Shown here: in pieces, positions 43,585 through 53,541 of the stretch | Layout of the letters: every line of letters begins with the position of its first letter | How positions within the stretch are numbered: the stretch's first letter is position 1 | Source of the DNA: Chryseobacterium endalhagicum | Lineage (GTDB): Bacteria > Bacteroidota > Bacteroidia > Flavobacteriales > Weeksellaceae | Reading direction: 5' to 3' | Assembly: GCF_016745235.1 (NCBI RefSeq) | Contig: NZ_JAELVM010000001.1 | Coordinates: 509,856-573,855, forward strand | DNA length: 64,000 nt | The notes under the pieces: generated by a model | The model's database searches: none | What the model was told of the DNA's origin: nothing | What the model saw: the letters and a program-made list of their open reading frames with translations, nothing else | Made by a program: the position numbers and the translations under genes

Positions 43585-44892
43585 CTAGATTCTTTCAATA
43601 TCAGCACCAATCGCTTTCAGTCTTCCGTCAATATTTTCGTAACCTCTGTCGATTTGCTCAATATTGTGAATGATCGATTTTCCTTCCGCAGAAAGGGCTG
43701 CAATAAGAAGTGCATTCCCAGCTCTGATATCCGGGGAAACCATAGTAGTTCCTCTCAAAGGAGCTTCCTGATTCAAACCGATTACGGTAGCTCTGTGCGG
43801 ATCGCATAGAATAATCTGTGCGCCCATATCGATCAGTTTATCCACAAAGAATAATCTGGATTCAAACATTTTCTGGTGAACCAAAAGACTTCCTTTCGCC
43901 TGAGTAGCTACTACCAGGATAATTGATAATAAATCCGGTGTAAATCCAGGCCATGGAGCATCCGAAATCGTAAGGATAGATCCGTCGATAAACTTTTGGA
44001 TTCTGTAATTTTCCTGAGCAGGAATAAAAATATCATCATTGCTCTGTTCAAGCTCGATTCCTAATTTTCTGAAGGTATTTGGAATAACGCCAAGCTGGCT
44101 CCAGTTTACATTTTTAATGGTAATCTCAGATTTGGTCATAGCAGCAAGACCGATCCATGATCCGATCTCCACCATGTCCGGAAGCATCGTATGTTCCGTA
44201 CCACGAAGATGTTCTACTCCTTCAATGGTAAGAAGGTTAGACCCGATTCCTGAAATATTCGCGCCCATTCTGTTCAGCATTTTGCATAATTGCTGAAGAT
44301 AAGGCTCGCACGCGGCGTTATAAATTCTTGTTTTTCCTTTGGCTAAGGCAGCAGCCATAACGATATTCGCTGTTCCGGTTACAGAAGCCTCTTCCAGAAG
44401 AATAAATTTTCCTCTGAGTTCTTTAGCTTTTAGTGAATAAAAATATTCCTCTTCATCATAATTAAATTCAGCACCAAGTTCTACAAGTCCCTGAAAGTGA
44501 GTGTCCAGTCTTCTCCTTCCGATCTTGTCACCTCCCGGAGTCGGCATATAAGCTTCTCCGTAACGGGCAAGCATAGGACCCATCAGCATGATAGAGCCTC
44601 TCAGTTTGGCACCGTCTTTTTTAAATTCGTCCGACTTTATATAATCGAAATTAACTTTGTCTGCTTTGAATGTAAAGTCTCCCTGACCGTTCTTCGTTAC
44701 CTTTACCCCGAAATCGCCAAGGATCTCAATCAATCTGTTGACATCGTGGATATCCGGAATATTTTTAATTCTTACCTCTTCATCCGTTAACAAAACTGCG
44801 CATAAAATCTGTAAAGCTTCATTTTTAGCCCCTTGTGGAGTGATTTCCCCGTGCAGTCTCTTTCCTCCTCTTATCTGAAATGTTCCACTCAT
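43585..44892 (-). CDS. murA: UDP-N-acetylglucosamine 1-carboxyvinyltransferase, Cys-to-Asp active-site form
   Basis: First committed enzyme of peptidoglycan synthesis: transfers enolpyruvate from PEP to UDP-GlcNAc. Full length (435 residues) with GGKRLHGEITPQGAKNEAL at the N-terminus (Lys and Asn of the PEP/UDP site) and SPDIRAGNALLIAALSAEG near the C-terminus. The active-site loop reads PTPGGDKIGRRRLDTH; in E. coli it is PGGCTIGARPVDLH, so the fosfomycin-alkylated Cys115 is replaced by Asp122 here (codon GAC at 44527-44529). Asp at this position is known to keep activity and give intrinsic fosfomycin resistance in mycobacteria and chlamydiae. The start overlaps the DUF4290 stop (TAATG). Confidence 0.97.
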   Translation of the reverse strand: MSGTFQIRGGKRLHGEITPQGAKNEALQILCAVLLTDEEVRIKNIPDIHDVNRLIEILGDFGVKVTKNGQGDFTFKADKVNFDYIKSDEFKKDGAKLRGSIMLMGPMLARYGEAYMPTPGGDKIGRRRLDTHFQGLVELGAEFNYDEEEYFYSLKAKELRGKFILLEEASVTGTANIVMAAALAKGKTRIYNAACEPYLQQLCKMLNRMGANISGIGSNLLTIEGVEHLRGTEHTMLPDMVEIGSWIGLAAMTKSEITIKNVNWSQLGVIPNTFRKLGIELEQSNDDIFIPAQENYRIQKFIDGSILTISDAPWPGFTPDLLSIILVVATQAKGSLLVHQKMFESRLFFVDKLIDMGAQIILCDPHRATVIGLNQEAPLRGTTMVSPDIRAGNALLIAALSAEGKSIIHNIEQIDRGYENIDGRLKAIGADIERI

Positions 44893-45572
44893 TACTTTCT
44901 GTTTTTATGGTTGTTGTTATGCCTTCTTTTATTATTGTTGTTATTCGCCTGGTTCTTATTGTTGTTATTACTGTTGTTCCGGGTGTTGTTATTATTGTTG
45001 TTCCGGTTATTGCTGTTGCTTGTATAATAGATCTTGCTCTTTTCAAGCGACTCTATTCCTGTAAGGTCCAGTCGGTTTTCAGACAGTTCCTTCAGGTGGC
45101 GGAAAATAACATCATCCGTTACGTGTTCCTTATTATAAACATTATAAGACTTCTTCATATTGTTGGCGATTACCTCGATCAGGGCTTCCTTTTCGTCGCC
45201 CGGTTCCAGTTCGATCGCTTTTTCGATCAGTTGAAGAATACTTTTTCCGTAAAATTTAAAATCTCCCTGAAGCTTAGGGTATTCCATTCTTTTAGGTTTT
45301 TCTGCCAGCTGTTCTCTGGTAGGAAAAGGGTATGGGGAGTCTACATCAAGATCATATTCTGCTAAAATGAAAAGATGATCCCAAAGTTTATGTTTATAAT
45401 TTTCTTCGTCACGGAGCTGAGGGTTTCTCTGACCCATAAAATCGATAATGGCCATAGCCATCTCACTCCTTTCCTCTTTGGTAGGGAGTTCTTTGCAGCG
45501 TTCAACCAACTGCTGTATGATTCTGCCGTATTCCGGCATATGAAGCTGGGTTTTTTGGGTATTGTATTCCAT
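44892..45572 (-). CDS. DUF4290 protein with Asn-rich tail
   Basis: A 226-residue cytosolic protein. The conserved part (about 1-180; MEYNTQKTQLHMPEYGRIIQQLVERCKELPTKEERSEMAMAIIDFMGQRNPQLRDEENYKHKLWDHLFI) fits DUF4290, a Bacteroidota family regularly found beside murA. The last 40 residues are a low-complexity Asn/Lys/Arg run encoded by AAC/AAT repeats. I chose the ATG at 45572 because a TATATTTG -7 box ends 6 bp upstream, which makes the message almost leaderless. It overlaps murA by one base, so coupling is expected. Function unknown. Confidence 0.87.
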   Translation of the reverse strand: MEYNTQKTQLHMPEYGRIIQQLVERCKELPTKEERSEMAMAIIDFMGQRNPQLRDEENYKHKLWDHLFILAEYDLDVDSPYPFPTREQLAEKPKRMEYPKLQGDFKFYGKSILQLIEKAIELEPGDEKEALIEVIANNMKKSYNVYNKEHVTDDVIFRHLKELSENRLDLTGIESLEKSKIYYTSNSNNRNNNNNNTRNNSNNNNKNQANNNNNKRRHNNNHKNRK

Positions 45573-45578
45573 AGTATG

Positions 45579-45586
45579 CAAATATA
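45579..45586 (-). promoter_or_regulatory. -7 box of the DUF4290-murA operon
   Basis: TATATTTG on the minus strand, exact TAnnTTTG match, ending 6 bp before the ATG. It predicts a leader of only a few nucleotides. Confidence 0.5.
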
Positions 45587-45760
45587 TGGATTAAAAGAAA
45601 AATTGTTTTGATAATATTAAAAGTTTATGATTTTTTAATGAAAAATTTCTTTGGGTTTTGACAGAATTAACCGCCTGAAAAGTAAAATATTTCACATTTT
45701 ATAGAATTTGTTTTAATAAAATTGTAATTTAGTTACTAGGTTAATAATTAAAATACTAAA

Positions 45761-47194
45761 ATGAAAAAAACACATTTATTAGTTTCGATGCTGGTTCTGA
45801 CCGTTTTTAACAGCTGCCAGAACAGGGATGAAATGGAGACCGCAAGTCCTCAGAAAGAAGAAGTTCATTCCAAAACCGTAAACGTTACCAATCATGACGG
45901 CCGGCCGTTCAGTACCGGAAACGCATCTACAGCAGGAAAATATGTATCAGGTCCCGGAGGCGGGGTTCTTATGCAGGGCTTTTACTGGGATGTTCCCGAA
46001 GGAGGAACCTGGTGGAATACCGTTAAAGACAAGGTGACCGCATGGTCAAACTCCGGAATCAGTGCCATATGGCTTCCTCCGGCATCAAAAGCTCAGAACG
46101 GTGCCTATTCTATGGGCTACGATCCTACAGACTATTATGATTTCGGAAATTTTAACCAGAATGGAAGTACAGAAACCCGTTTTGGATCCAGAACCGAGCT
46201 GGAAGGGCTGATCACAAAAGCCCATGCAGAAAATATGCAGGTGTATGCAGATATCGTCATCAATCATAACAGTGGCGGACAGTCTCAGGCGAATCCTTTT
46301 ACAGGAACCAATACCTGGACGGATTTTTCAGGAATTGCTTCCGGAAAATTCCAGAGAAGCTACAATGATTTTTACAAAAATTCGTACGGAAACAATGATG
46401 AAGGGGCTTTCGGTGGATTTCCGGATCTGTGTCATGCCAATCCATATGTGCAGGACTGGCTTTGGGGAAGAGATGATTCTGTGGGGAAATACTACAAAAA
46501 TGTCATGAAGTTTGACGGCTGGAGATTTGATTATGTAAAAGGCTTCGGGCCATGGGTGGTCAATACATGGAATGCTAATGTCGGTGGATTTTCCGTCGGT
46601 GAATTGTGGGATTCCAATGTGAATACCTTAGAATGGTGGGCCAATAATGCCAACAGTTCCGTATTCGATTTTGCAGCGTATTATAAAATGGATGAGGCTT
46701 TTGACAACGGAAATTTAAACGTTCTGAATGATGATATGATGTGGAAAAGAAACCCGTACAAAGCAGTTACCTTCGTTGCCAATCACGACACCGATATTAT
46801 CAACAACAAAATGCCCGCCTACGCCTATATTCTCACCCATGAAGGCTATCCGACCGTTTTTTACCGCGATTATGAAGAATGGCTGAATAAAGAAAGATTG
46901 AACAACCTGATCTGGATCCACAATAACAAAGCCACCGGAACTACATCAATTCTTTACACAGACAATGATGAATACATTGCAAGACGTAACGGCTACAACG
47001 GAAATCCGGGGTTGGTGGTGTATATCAACAATTCCTCAAACTGGCAGGAAAGATGGGTGGAAACCAACTGGAGCAGCCAGCAGATCAAAGATTTTACAGG
47101 TCATTCAAGCTGGTATCCAACGACGCAGGGAGATAAATATGTGAAGATCCAGTGTCCGCCGAACAGTTATTCAATATGGTCTCTGAACCAATAA
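45761..47194 (+). CDS. GH13 alpha-amylase lipoprotein
   Basis: A 477-residue exported glycoside hydrolase. Lipoprotein signal MKKTHLLVSMLVLTVFNSC (Cys19), then a Ser/Thr-rich linker. GH13 regions are clear: region I VYADIVINHNS (about 161-171), region II GWRFDYVKGF with nucleophile Asp257, region III GELWDS with acid/base Glu281, and region IV FVANHDTD with Asp343. A C-terminal beta-sandwich follows (about 395-477). The order and motifs resemble glucan 1,4-alpha-maltotetraohydrolase-like and bacterial liquefying amylases of family 13. No SusC/D genes adjoin it, so it is a lone secreted enzyme that cleaves starch or glycogen. Confidence 0.92.
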   Translation: MKKTHLLVSMLVLTVFNSCQNRDEMETASPQKEEVHSKTVNVTNHDGRPFSTGNASTAGKYVSGPGGGVLMQGFYWDVPEGGTWWNTVKDKVTAWSNSGISAIWLPPASKAQNGAYSMGYDPTDYYDFGNFNQNGSTETRFGSRTELEGLITKAHAENMQVYADIVINHNSGGQSQANPFTGTNTWTDFSGIASGKFQRSYNDFYKNSYGNNDEGAFGGFPDLCHANPYVQDWLWGRDDSVGKYYKNVMKFDGWRFDYVKGFGPWVVNTWNANVGGFSVGELWDSNVNTLEWWANNANSSVFDFAAYYKMDEAFDNGNLNVLNDDMMWKRNPYKAVTFVANHDTDIINNKMPAYAYILTHEGYPTVFYRDYEEWLNKERLNNLIWIHNNKATGTTSILYTDNDEYIARRNGYNGNPGLVVYINNSSNWQERWVETNWSSQQIKDFTGHSSWYPTTQGDKYVKIQCPPNSYSIWSLNQ

Positions 47195-47215
47195 AATGAT
47201 AACAGTATAAAAAAG

Positions 47216-47248
47216 AAAAAGCAAGGATAATACCTTGCTTTTTTTTGT
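47216..47248 (+). terminator. Intrinsic terminator after the amylase gene
   Basis: Arms AAAAAGCAAGG (47216-47226) and CCTTGCTTTTT (47233-47243), 6-nt loop, then T-run; about 20 bp after the stop. Confidence 0.9.
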
Positions 47249-47278
47249 ATTGATCTGATATTCAGAAAAATAATATTA

Positions 47279-47337
47279 ATAGGAACGGGCTTTAGCCCGT
47301 TTTTCTGTGCAAATCCGTGAAATAAGCAGTTAAAAAA
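47279..47337. repeat. Short hairpin repeat with family B-like flank
   Basis: Perfect palindromic arms AACGGGC (47284-47290) and GCCCGTT (47295-47301) around TTTA, followed by a CTGTGCAAATCCGTGAAAT stretch that resembles the right flank of family B. It lies between convergent genes and may act as a second terminator. Confidence 0.6.
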
Positions 47338-47751
47338 TTAAACCTCAATAAATTTCTTCTTCTGCTCCCTATCCGGAAGATAACACTTCTGGTTAGCAAT
47401 TTTCATCCTATTTCTGGAAACAAGATCGTAGGCCATATCGCTTAAAAAACGAGGCACTATTTTCGCAGCAGCTGAAAGTTTATAAACACCGCCCAGAATA
47501 TTCGCGATCTGCAGAACAGCTCGTGATTTTATCAAGTAATACTGATCCGGTTTCCACAGATACAGTGTATTGAAAACCTTTGTTTCCAGACCTCTTTCAG
47601 ACAGAAATTTTTGCCCGAAATCAGATTGCAGGGAGGCAAACATGAACCGGTTATGATGATCACGTTCCAGTACCCATTGCACCCAGAAATTACAGACGCC
47701 GCATTCGCCGTCAAAAAATACAATATATTTGTCTTTCCAGCTCTCTAGCAT
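47338..47751 (-). CDS. DCC-family (DUF393) thiol-disulfide oxidoreductase-like protein
   Basis: A 137-residue protein; the start at 47751 gives MLESWKDKYIVFFDGECGVCNFWVQWVLERD, and the DxxCxxC signature (DGECGVC) is the family hallmark. The middle part contains FASLQSDFGQKFL and the later KSRAVLQIANILGG segment. DCC proteins are predicted thioredoxin-like and are usually cytosolic or membrane-near; biochemical proof is limited. It is 10 bp downstream of a haem-binding-domain gene, so the two are co-transcribed. Confidence 0.85.
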   Translation of the reverse strand: MLESWKDKYIVFFDGECGVCNFWVQWVLERDHHNRFMFASLQSDFGQKFLSERGLETKVFNTLYLWKPDQYYLIKSRAVLQIANILGGVYKLSAAAKIVPRFLSDMAYDLVSRNRMKIANQKCYLPDREQKKKFIEV

Positions 47752-47761
47752 GATGTTGATA

Positions 47762-48223
47762 TTAAAATAACATTTTCCTTTCGGTTTCTTCTTTCTCTTT
47801 TTTGAAATATTTAACCAATTCTTTACGCTGTGCATCAGTCAGTTTAGCATCCTGATGTCCTATATAATAGGATTCCAAAGGCATTTCTTTCTTCTCAATC
47901 ATCTCTATACACTCTTCCAGTTTATGAGCCTGCCTTTTAGGTTCGTACGTAGCAAAGGTAGAAAAATTTAAATGTTTTCTTCCTTCATTAATATGATTTT
48001 TAACCAACCATGAAGCAGGAGAAATGCTGGAATACCATGGATACTCAGTTTCATTGGAATGGCAGTCATAGCATGAAGCCCGGATAATTTTTGCAATAGG
48101 TTCCGGCGTGTTTTTGATTTTCAGGAAATCCATACCCGGAGTAGGAGCTGGGTTGGTTTTGTCAATCGGGAAAAACTGGATGATGATAAAGGCAACAAGA
48201 AGGACAACCACTATTTTTTTCAT
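47762..48223 (-). CDS. Membrane-anchored haem-binding domain protein
   Basis: A 153-residue exported protein. N-terminal anchor MKKIVVVLLVAFIIIQFFP (about 1-18) follows from choosing the start at 48223. A single CxxCH haem c site, CYDCHSNETEYPWYSSISPASW, lies at about 50-70 and matches the haem-binding domain family of Bacteroidota. The C-terminal part is charged and helical (HKLEECIEMIEKKEMPLESYYIGHQDAKLTDAQRKELVKYFK). It probably carries electrons or senses redox in the periplasm. It is followed by a DCC-family gene, suggesting a redox pair (inference). Confidence 0.87.
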   Translation of the reverse strand: MKKIVVVLLVAFIIIQFFPIDKTNPAPTPGMDFLKIKNTPEPIAKIIRASCYDCHSNETEYPWYSSISPASWLVKNHINEGRKHLNFSTFATYEPKRQAHKLEECIEMIEKKEMPLESYYIGHQDAKLTDAQRKELVKYFKKEKEETERKMLF

Positions 48224-48436
48224 ATCAATTTTGTACTTAATCAACATAAAAATAATTAAAATTTATGAAATAGAATAGATTGATTATCAAATCATAGAAT
48301 GCTCATTTGAATCATTCTAAATATGAATCTTTGGCCTTGCTTTTTATACAGATGTCCCTGAATTTTTACTAACTTAATTGCATTATTATACCTTTTTTGA
48401 TCATGCTGTCAGAGAATTTGTAAAATGGAATTAATT

Positions 48437-48451
48437 ATAGTTTTTAACTAT
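48437..48451 (+). promoter_or_regulatory. OxyR-like site upstream of katG
   Basis: ATAGTTTTTAACTAT fits the OxyR half-site pattern ATAG-n-t-nnn-a-n-CTAT at every defined position and is a perfect 6-3-6 palindrome. It lies about 22 bp upstream of the -33 element, the usual position for activation. The adjoining second half-site is poor. No oxyR gene is in the window. Confidence 0.55.
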
Positions 48452-48472
48452 GGTTTAAATTAAAATTAATAG

Positions 48473-48504
48473 ATTGTATTTATTATTTAGGCTTTGTAAG
48501 TTTG
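48473..48504 (+). promoter_or_regulatory. katG promoter
   Basis: ATTG (48473-48476, one mismatch to TTTG), 20-bp spacer, then TAAGTTTG (48497-48504), an exact TAnnTTTG box. The ATG of katG is 53 bp downstream. Confidence 0.55.
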
Positions 48505-48551
48505 TCCTGTCTTTAAAAAGAAACTGTATTAATCAACATAAAAAATATTAA

Positions 48552-50837
<2,286 letters not shown>

Positions 50838-50859
50838 ATCGGTTAAAAACAACTGATCA

Positions 50860-50890
50860 AAAGCCCCGGCAAATTTTGCCGGGGCTTTGT
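50860..50890 (+). terminator. Intrinsic terminator after katG
   Basis: GC-rich stem with arms AAAGCCCCGGC and GCCGGGGCTTT (50860-50870 and 50878-50888), 23 bp after the stop. The rest of 50891-51160 is AT-rich, and I see no supported gene in it. Confidence 0.92.
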
Positions 50891-51160
50891 GTTATATAAA
50901 TTCCCGGAATAATTGTTCAAAGAATGTCTGATTTAAATTTTAACGGTTATTTGTTACTAATTGAAATCCAGTTTTTTATGAAGCAGTATGTGTTAATTAT
51001 TAAAAAGCAGACCTGTATACGTAGGGATTTGTATAATTCGGCTTTATTTTTGAAATTAATTATTGTTTTGATATATATTGTAATGAATATTTGATTTTAA
51101 TGTATTTATTTTCAAATATTTTTATTGAATATGTGAGTATTTTGTTTAAAAAATGAATTG

Positions 51161-52915
51161 ATGAAAAATGAAATTATTAAAATTTTAACTGTTTTGACGT
51201 TTTTAATGGTTATTGTTTCGTGCCGTTCCAAAAAAGACGAAGCCAACAATTATTTTAACCGTATCAATGAGGAAGTTTCAAGACTTATTTACCAGCATGA
51301 AAAAATTAAAGAATTGAAGGAAAGGGAACAGAGAAAATATGAAAAGACAGGCGAACGTAAATACCATATCAGCAGTAAGTATATTGAATTATTTTATGAT
51401 TATAATGATACTGAAGACAAGGACGATGAATTTGGGCTCAGCCAGATTCCCATCGTGTATGAACTGTTGATGCTTAATAATAATGATTATGACTACATTA
51501 CCATTGCATGTAATTTCAATCTGGCGCATCAGTTTGAACATAAATCTCCTAAACTTTCCATGCAGTTTCTCGATGAGGCAATTAAACTTGATGAAGAATC
51601 AGGCAAGAAGTATTATCTGCCCCATCTTTATCATCTGAAAGGGAGGTCATTATTTAACGATAAAAAATACCTTGAGGCATTGTCATACTTTAACAGGTCA
51701 CTTCAAAACTTAGATAAAACCAGGCATAACCTGATCTATATTTCTTCTATGCATAATAATTTCGCATTGTGCTACGAAAAAATGGGCCGTTTAGATCATG
51801 CCTTAAAAGAGATCCGGCAGGCAGCTCATATTCTGGAAAATATAAAAGATCTCAATTTAAATGAAACCTTCTTTTTAGCCAATATTAAAGGGAGTATGGG
51901 GTTTTATTACTTTAAACTGAAAAATTATACCGAATCTGAAAAGCTCCTCCTTCAGGAACTAAAATTTTACAGGGACAGCAGAAATTTTAATCAGGAACTG
52001 GTCAATAGCCTCACGAAGTTATATCGGCTGTATAATGAAACCGGGCAAAGTGAAAAATTAAAAGAGATTGTAGATTACAGTATTTCTGTTGAACCGCAGA
52101 TCCGGACCATATCTGATAAAATTACGATTAATGAAATGATTCAGTCTTACTATCTGAAAATAAATGACGCGCAGTCTGTGAAGTCTTTATGTAAAAATCT
52201 GGTTGTACTGCACGAGAAAAAAGATGAGAATTCTGTTGAAAAAATGACGTACATATCAGATACGCTCAATAATTTTATTATCAAAAGTATTGATCAGAAG
52301 CACCAGCATAGACTGGATGATCAGAAATTAAAGAACAGGCTGATGTTTATGATGGTATGCATTGTCATTATTATTTTCAGCATTATTATTTATGTAATCC
52401 GGAATACCGGCAAAAAAGAAAAGGAGCTGGCGGAAAAAGAAAGAATCATTCTGATGAAAAATAAAAAGATTCTTGAAAATGATATGAAGCGGCAGGAAGA
52501 AAAGATCACCAACCTGCACCTGAATCTCAATCTGAAAATAGAAACTGAAAAGACATTTCTGGAAAACATCAGAAAAATGAAAAAGCTGAAAAATATAGAT
52601 GCGGAGCAGACCATTACCGATCTTTTTCTCAAAATTAACAACCTGATCCAGATCGATAAAAAGAACTATGACTTAATTAGTGAAAGTTCTCAGGAAAATA
52701 AGCAGTTTATCCAGAAACTTTCTGAAAACTTCCCCTCATTAACGAACAATGAACTTAAATTCTGTGTTTATTACAAACTTGAGCTGTCTTCAAAAGAGAT
52801 CTCGTTGCTGGAAAATATCACCGAAGGAAGTGCAAGAGTGTATAAGACAAAAATAAAAACCAAAATGAATATAGGAAAAGAATCAGACCTTAATACTTTC
52901 CTGAAAAATATTTAA
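51161..52915 (+). CDS. TPR-TM-HTH membrane regulator
   Basis: A 584-residue protein. The N-terminus MKNEIIKILTVLTFLMVIVSC ends in a lipobox-like Cys21; a TTG start one codon earlier is less likely. A tetratricopeptide-like helical region follows (about 85-390; AHQFEHKSPKLSMQFLDEAIKLD, YLEALSYFNRSLQNLDK, GRLDHALKEIRQAAHILE). A membrane helix lies at about 393-415 (LMFMMVCIVIIIFSIIIYVI), then a coiled coil (about 420-490, Lys/Glu-rich). The C-terminal LuxR/GerE-like helix-turn-helix (about 525-584) reads FPSLTNNELKFCVYYKLELSSKEISLLENITEGSARVYKTKIKTKM. This architecture is common in Flavobacteriia and puts DNA binding on the cytosolic side. Signal and targets unknown. Confidence 0.85.
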   Translation: MKNEIIKILTVLTFLMVIVSCRSKKDEANNYFNRINEEVSRLIYQHEKIKELKEREQRKYEKTGERKYHISSKYIELFYDYNDTEDKDDEFGLSQIPIVYELLMLNNNDYDYITIACNFNLAHQFEHKSPKLSMQFLDEAIKLDEESGKKYYLPHLYHLKGRSLFNDKKYLEALSYFNRSLQNLDKTRHNLIYISSMHNNFALCYEKMGRLDHALKEIRQAAHILENIKDLNLNETFFLANIKGSMGFYYFKLKNYTESEKLLLQELKFYRDSRNFNQELVNSLTKLYRLYNETGQSEKLKEIVDYSISVEPQIRTISDKITINEMIQSYYLKINDAQSVKSLCKNLVVLHEKKDENSVEKMTYISDTLNNFIIKSIDQKHQHRLDDQKLKNRLMFMMVCIVIIIFSIIIYVIRNTGKKEKELAEKERIILMKNKKILENDMKRQEEKITNLHLNLNLKIETEKTFLENIRKMKKLKNIDAEQTITDLFLKINNLIQIDKKNYDLISESSQENKQFIQKLSENFPSLTNNELKFCVYYKLELSSKEISLLENITEGSARVYKTKIKTKMNIGKESDLNTFLKNI

Positions 52916-53239
52916 ATATTGAATGTTTTTTTTGACGTTAATTTTCAAGAGCAAATATTTTAAAGATGAATTTATGCTGCATTTATCACTTTAAATATTA
53001 ATTATTTACTTCTAAGTGCCTTGAATCCGGGTTTTCAGCATGCTTTTTAAAAACAAGGTTTTTTTAAATATAAGTTATTGTTATTCAGTTTGTTTACGGC
53101 TTTGTAGTTAACATTCTTTTAATACTGAATTCAAATGGAGTTAACAAAAAGTAACGCTTCAAATGGTTGATTTTAAAAACGTCCTGATTAATTTTGGTCC
53201 ATCATTCAAGAGAATATTGCTAAAAATAATTTTACAGGT

Positions 53240-53392
53240 ATGAAGAATTATTCTGATGAGGATTTGAAAAAAAATGTAAAAAACTACAGGTTAGTAAAAA
53301 AACTGAAAAAGTTTGAATTATTTTTTTATTTACTGCTCCTGTTAATTATTTTTTATATAGCCTTGAATCTGATCAGAATTAAGTTCCGATAG
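53240..53392 (+). CDS. Small predicted membrane protein (50 aa)
   Basis: A 50-codon frame beginning MKNYSDEDLKKNVKNYRLVKKLKKFE, then about 20 hydrophobic residues (LFFYLLLLLIIFYIALNLI) and ending RIKFR. The charged N-terminus followed by one membrane helix and a basic end is the pattern of a single-pass inner-membrane protein. I do not recognise a family. It lies alone in the 52916-53541 gap, followed 70 bp later by a strong terminator. The remainder of the gap is AT-rich and without other features. Confidence 0.5.
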   Translation: MKNYSDEDLKKNVKNYRLVKKLKKFELFFYLLLLLIIFYIALNLIRIKFR

Positions 53393-53461
53393 GATTTTTA
53401 TGATAGGTTGGGAAGCTTAATAAATCCTTGAAGACTTAAAGTACATTTGATGAAAAAAAAG

Positions 53462-53494
53462 AAATAACCGTCTGGATTCAGACGGTTATTTTGA
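53462..53494. terminator. Bidirectional intrinsic terminator
   Basis: Perfect 13-bp stem with arms AAATAACCGTCTG (53462-53474) and CAGACGGTTATTT (53479-53491), 4-nt loop, A-rich before and T-rich after. It serves the small-membrane-protein side and the converging lipoprotein gene. Confidence 0.92.
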
Positions 53495-53541
53495 TATGCA
53501 AACCTCGGATATTTACAGGCATAATTTTACAATACAATTTC

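Noticed and set aside
50978..51094. A 38-codon frame in the katG-TPR gap (start MKQYVLIIKKQTC)
   Set aside because: Very AT-rich sequence, no promoter or terminator of its own and no recognisable pattern; expected by chance.
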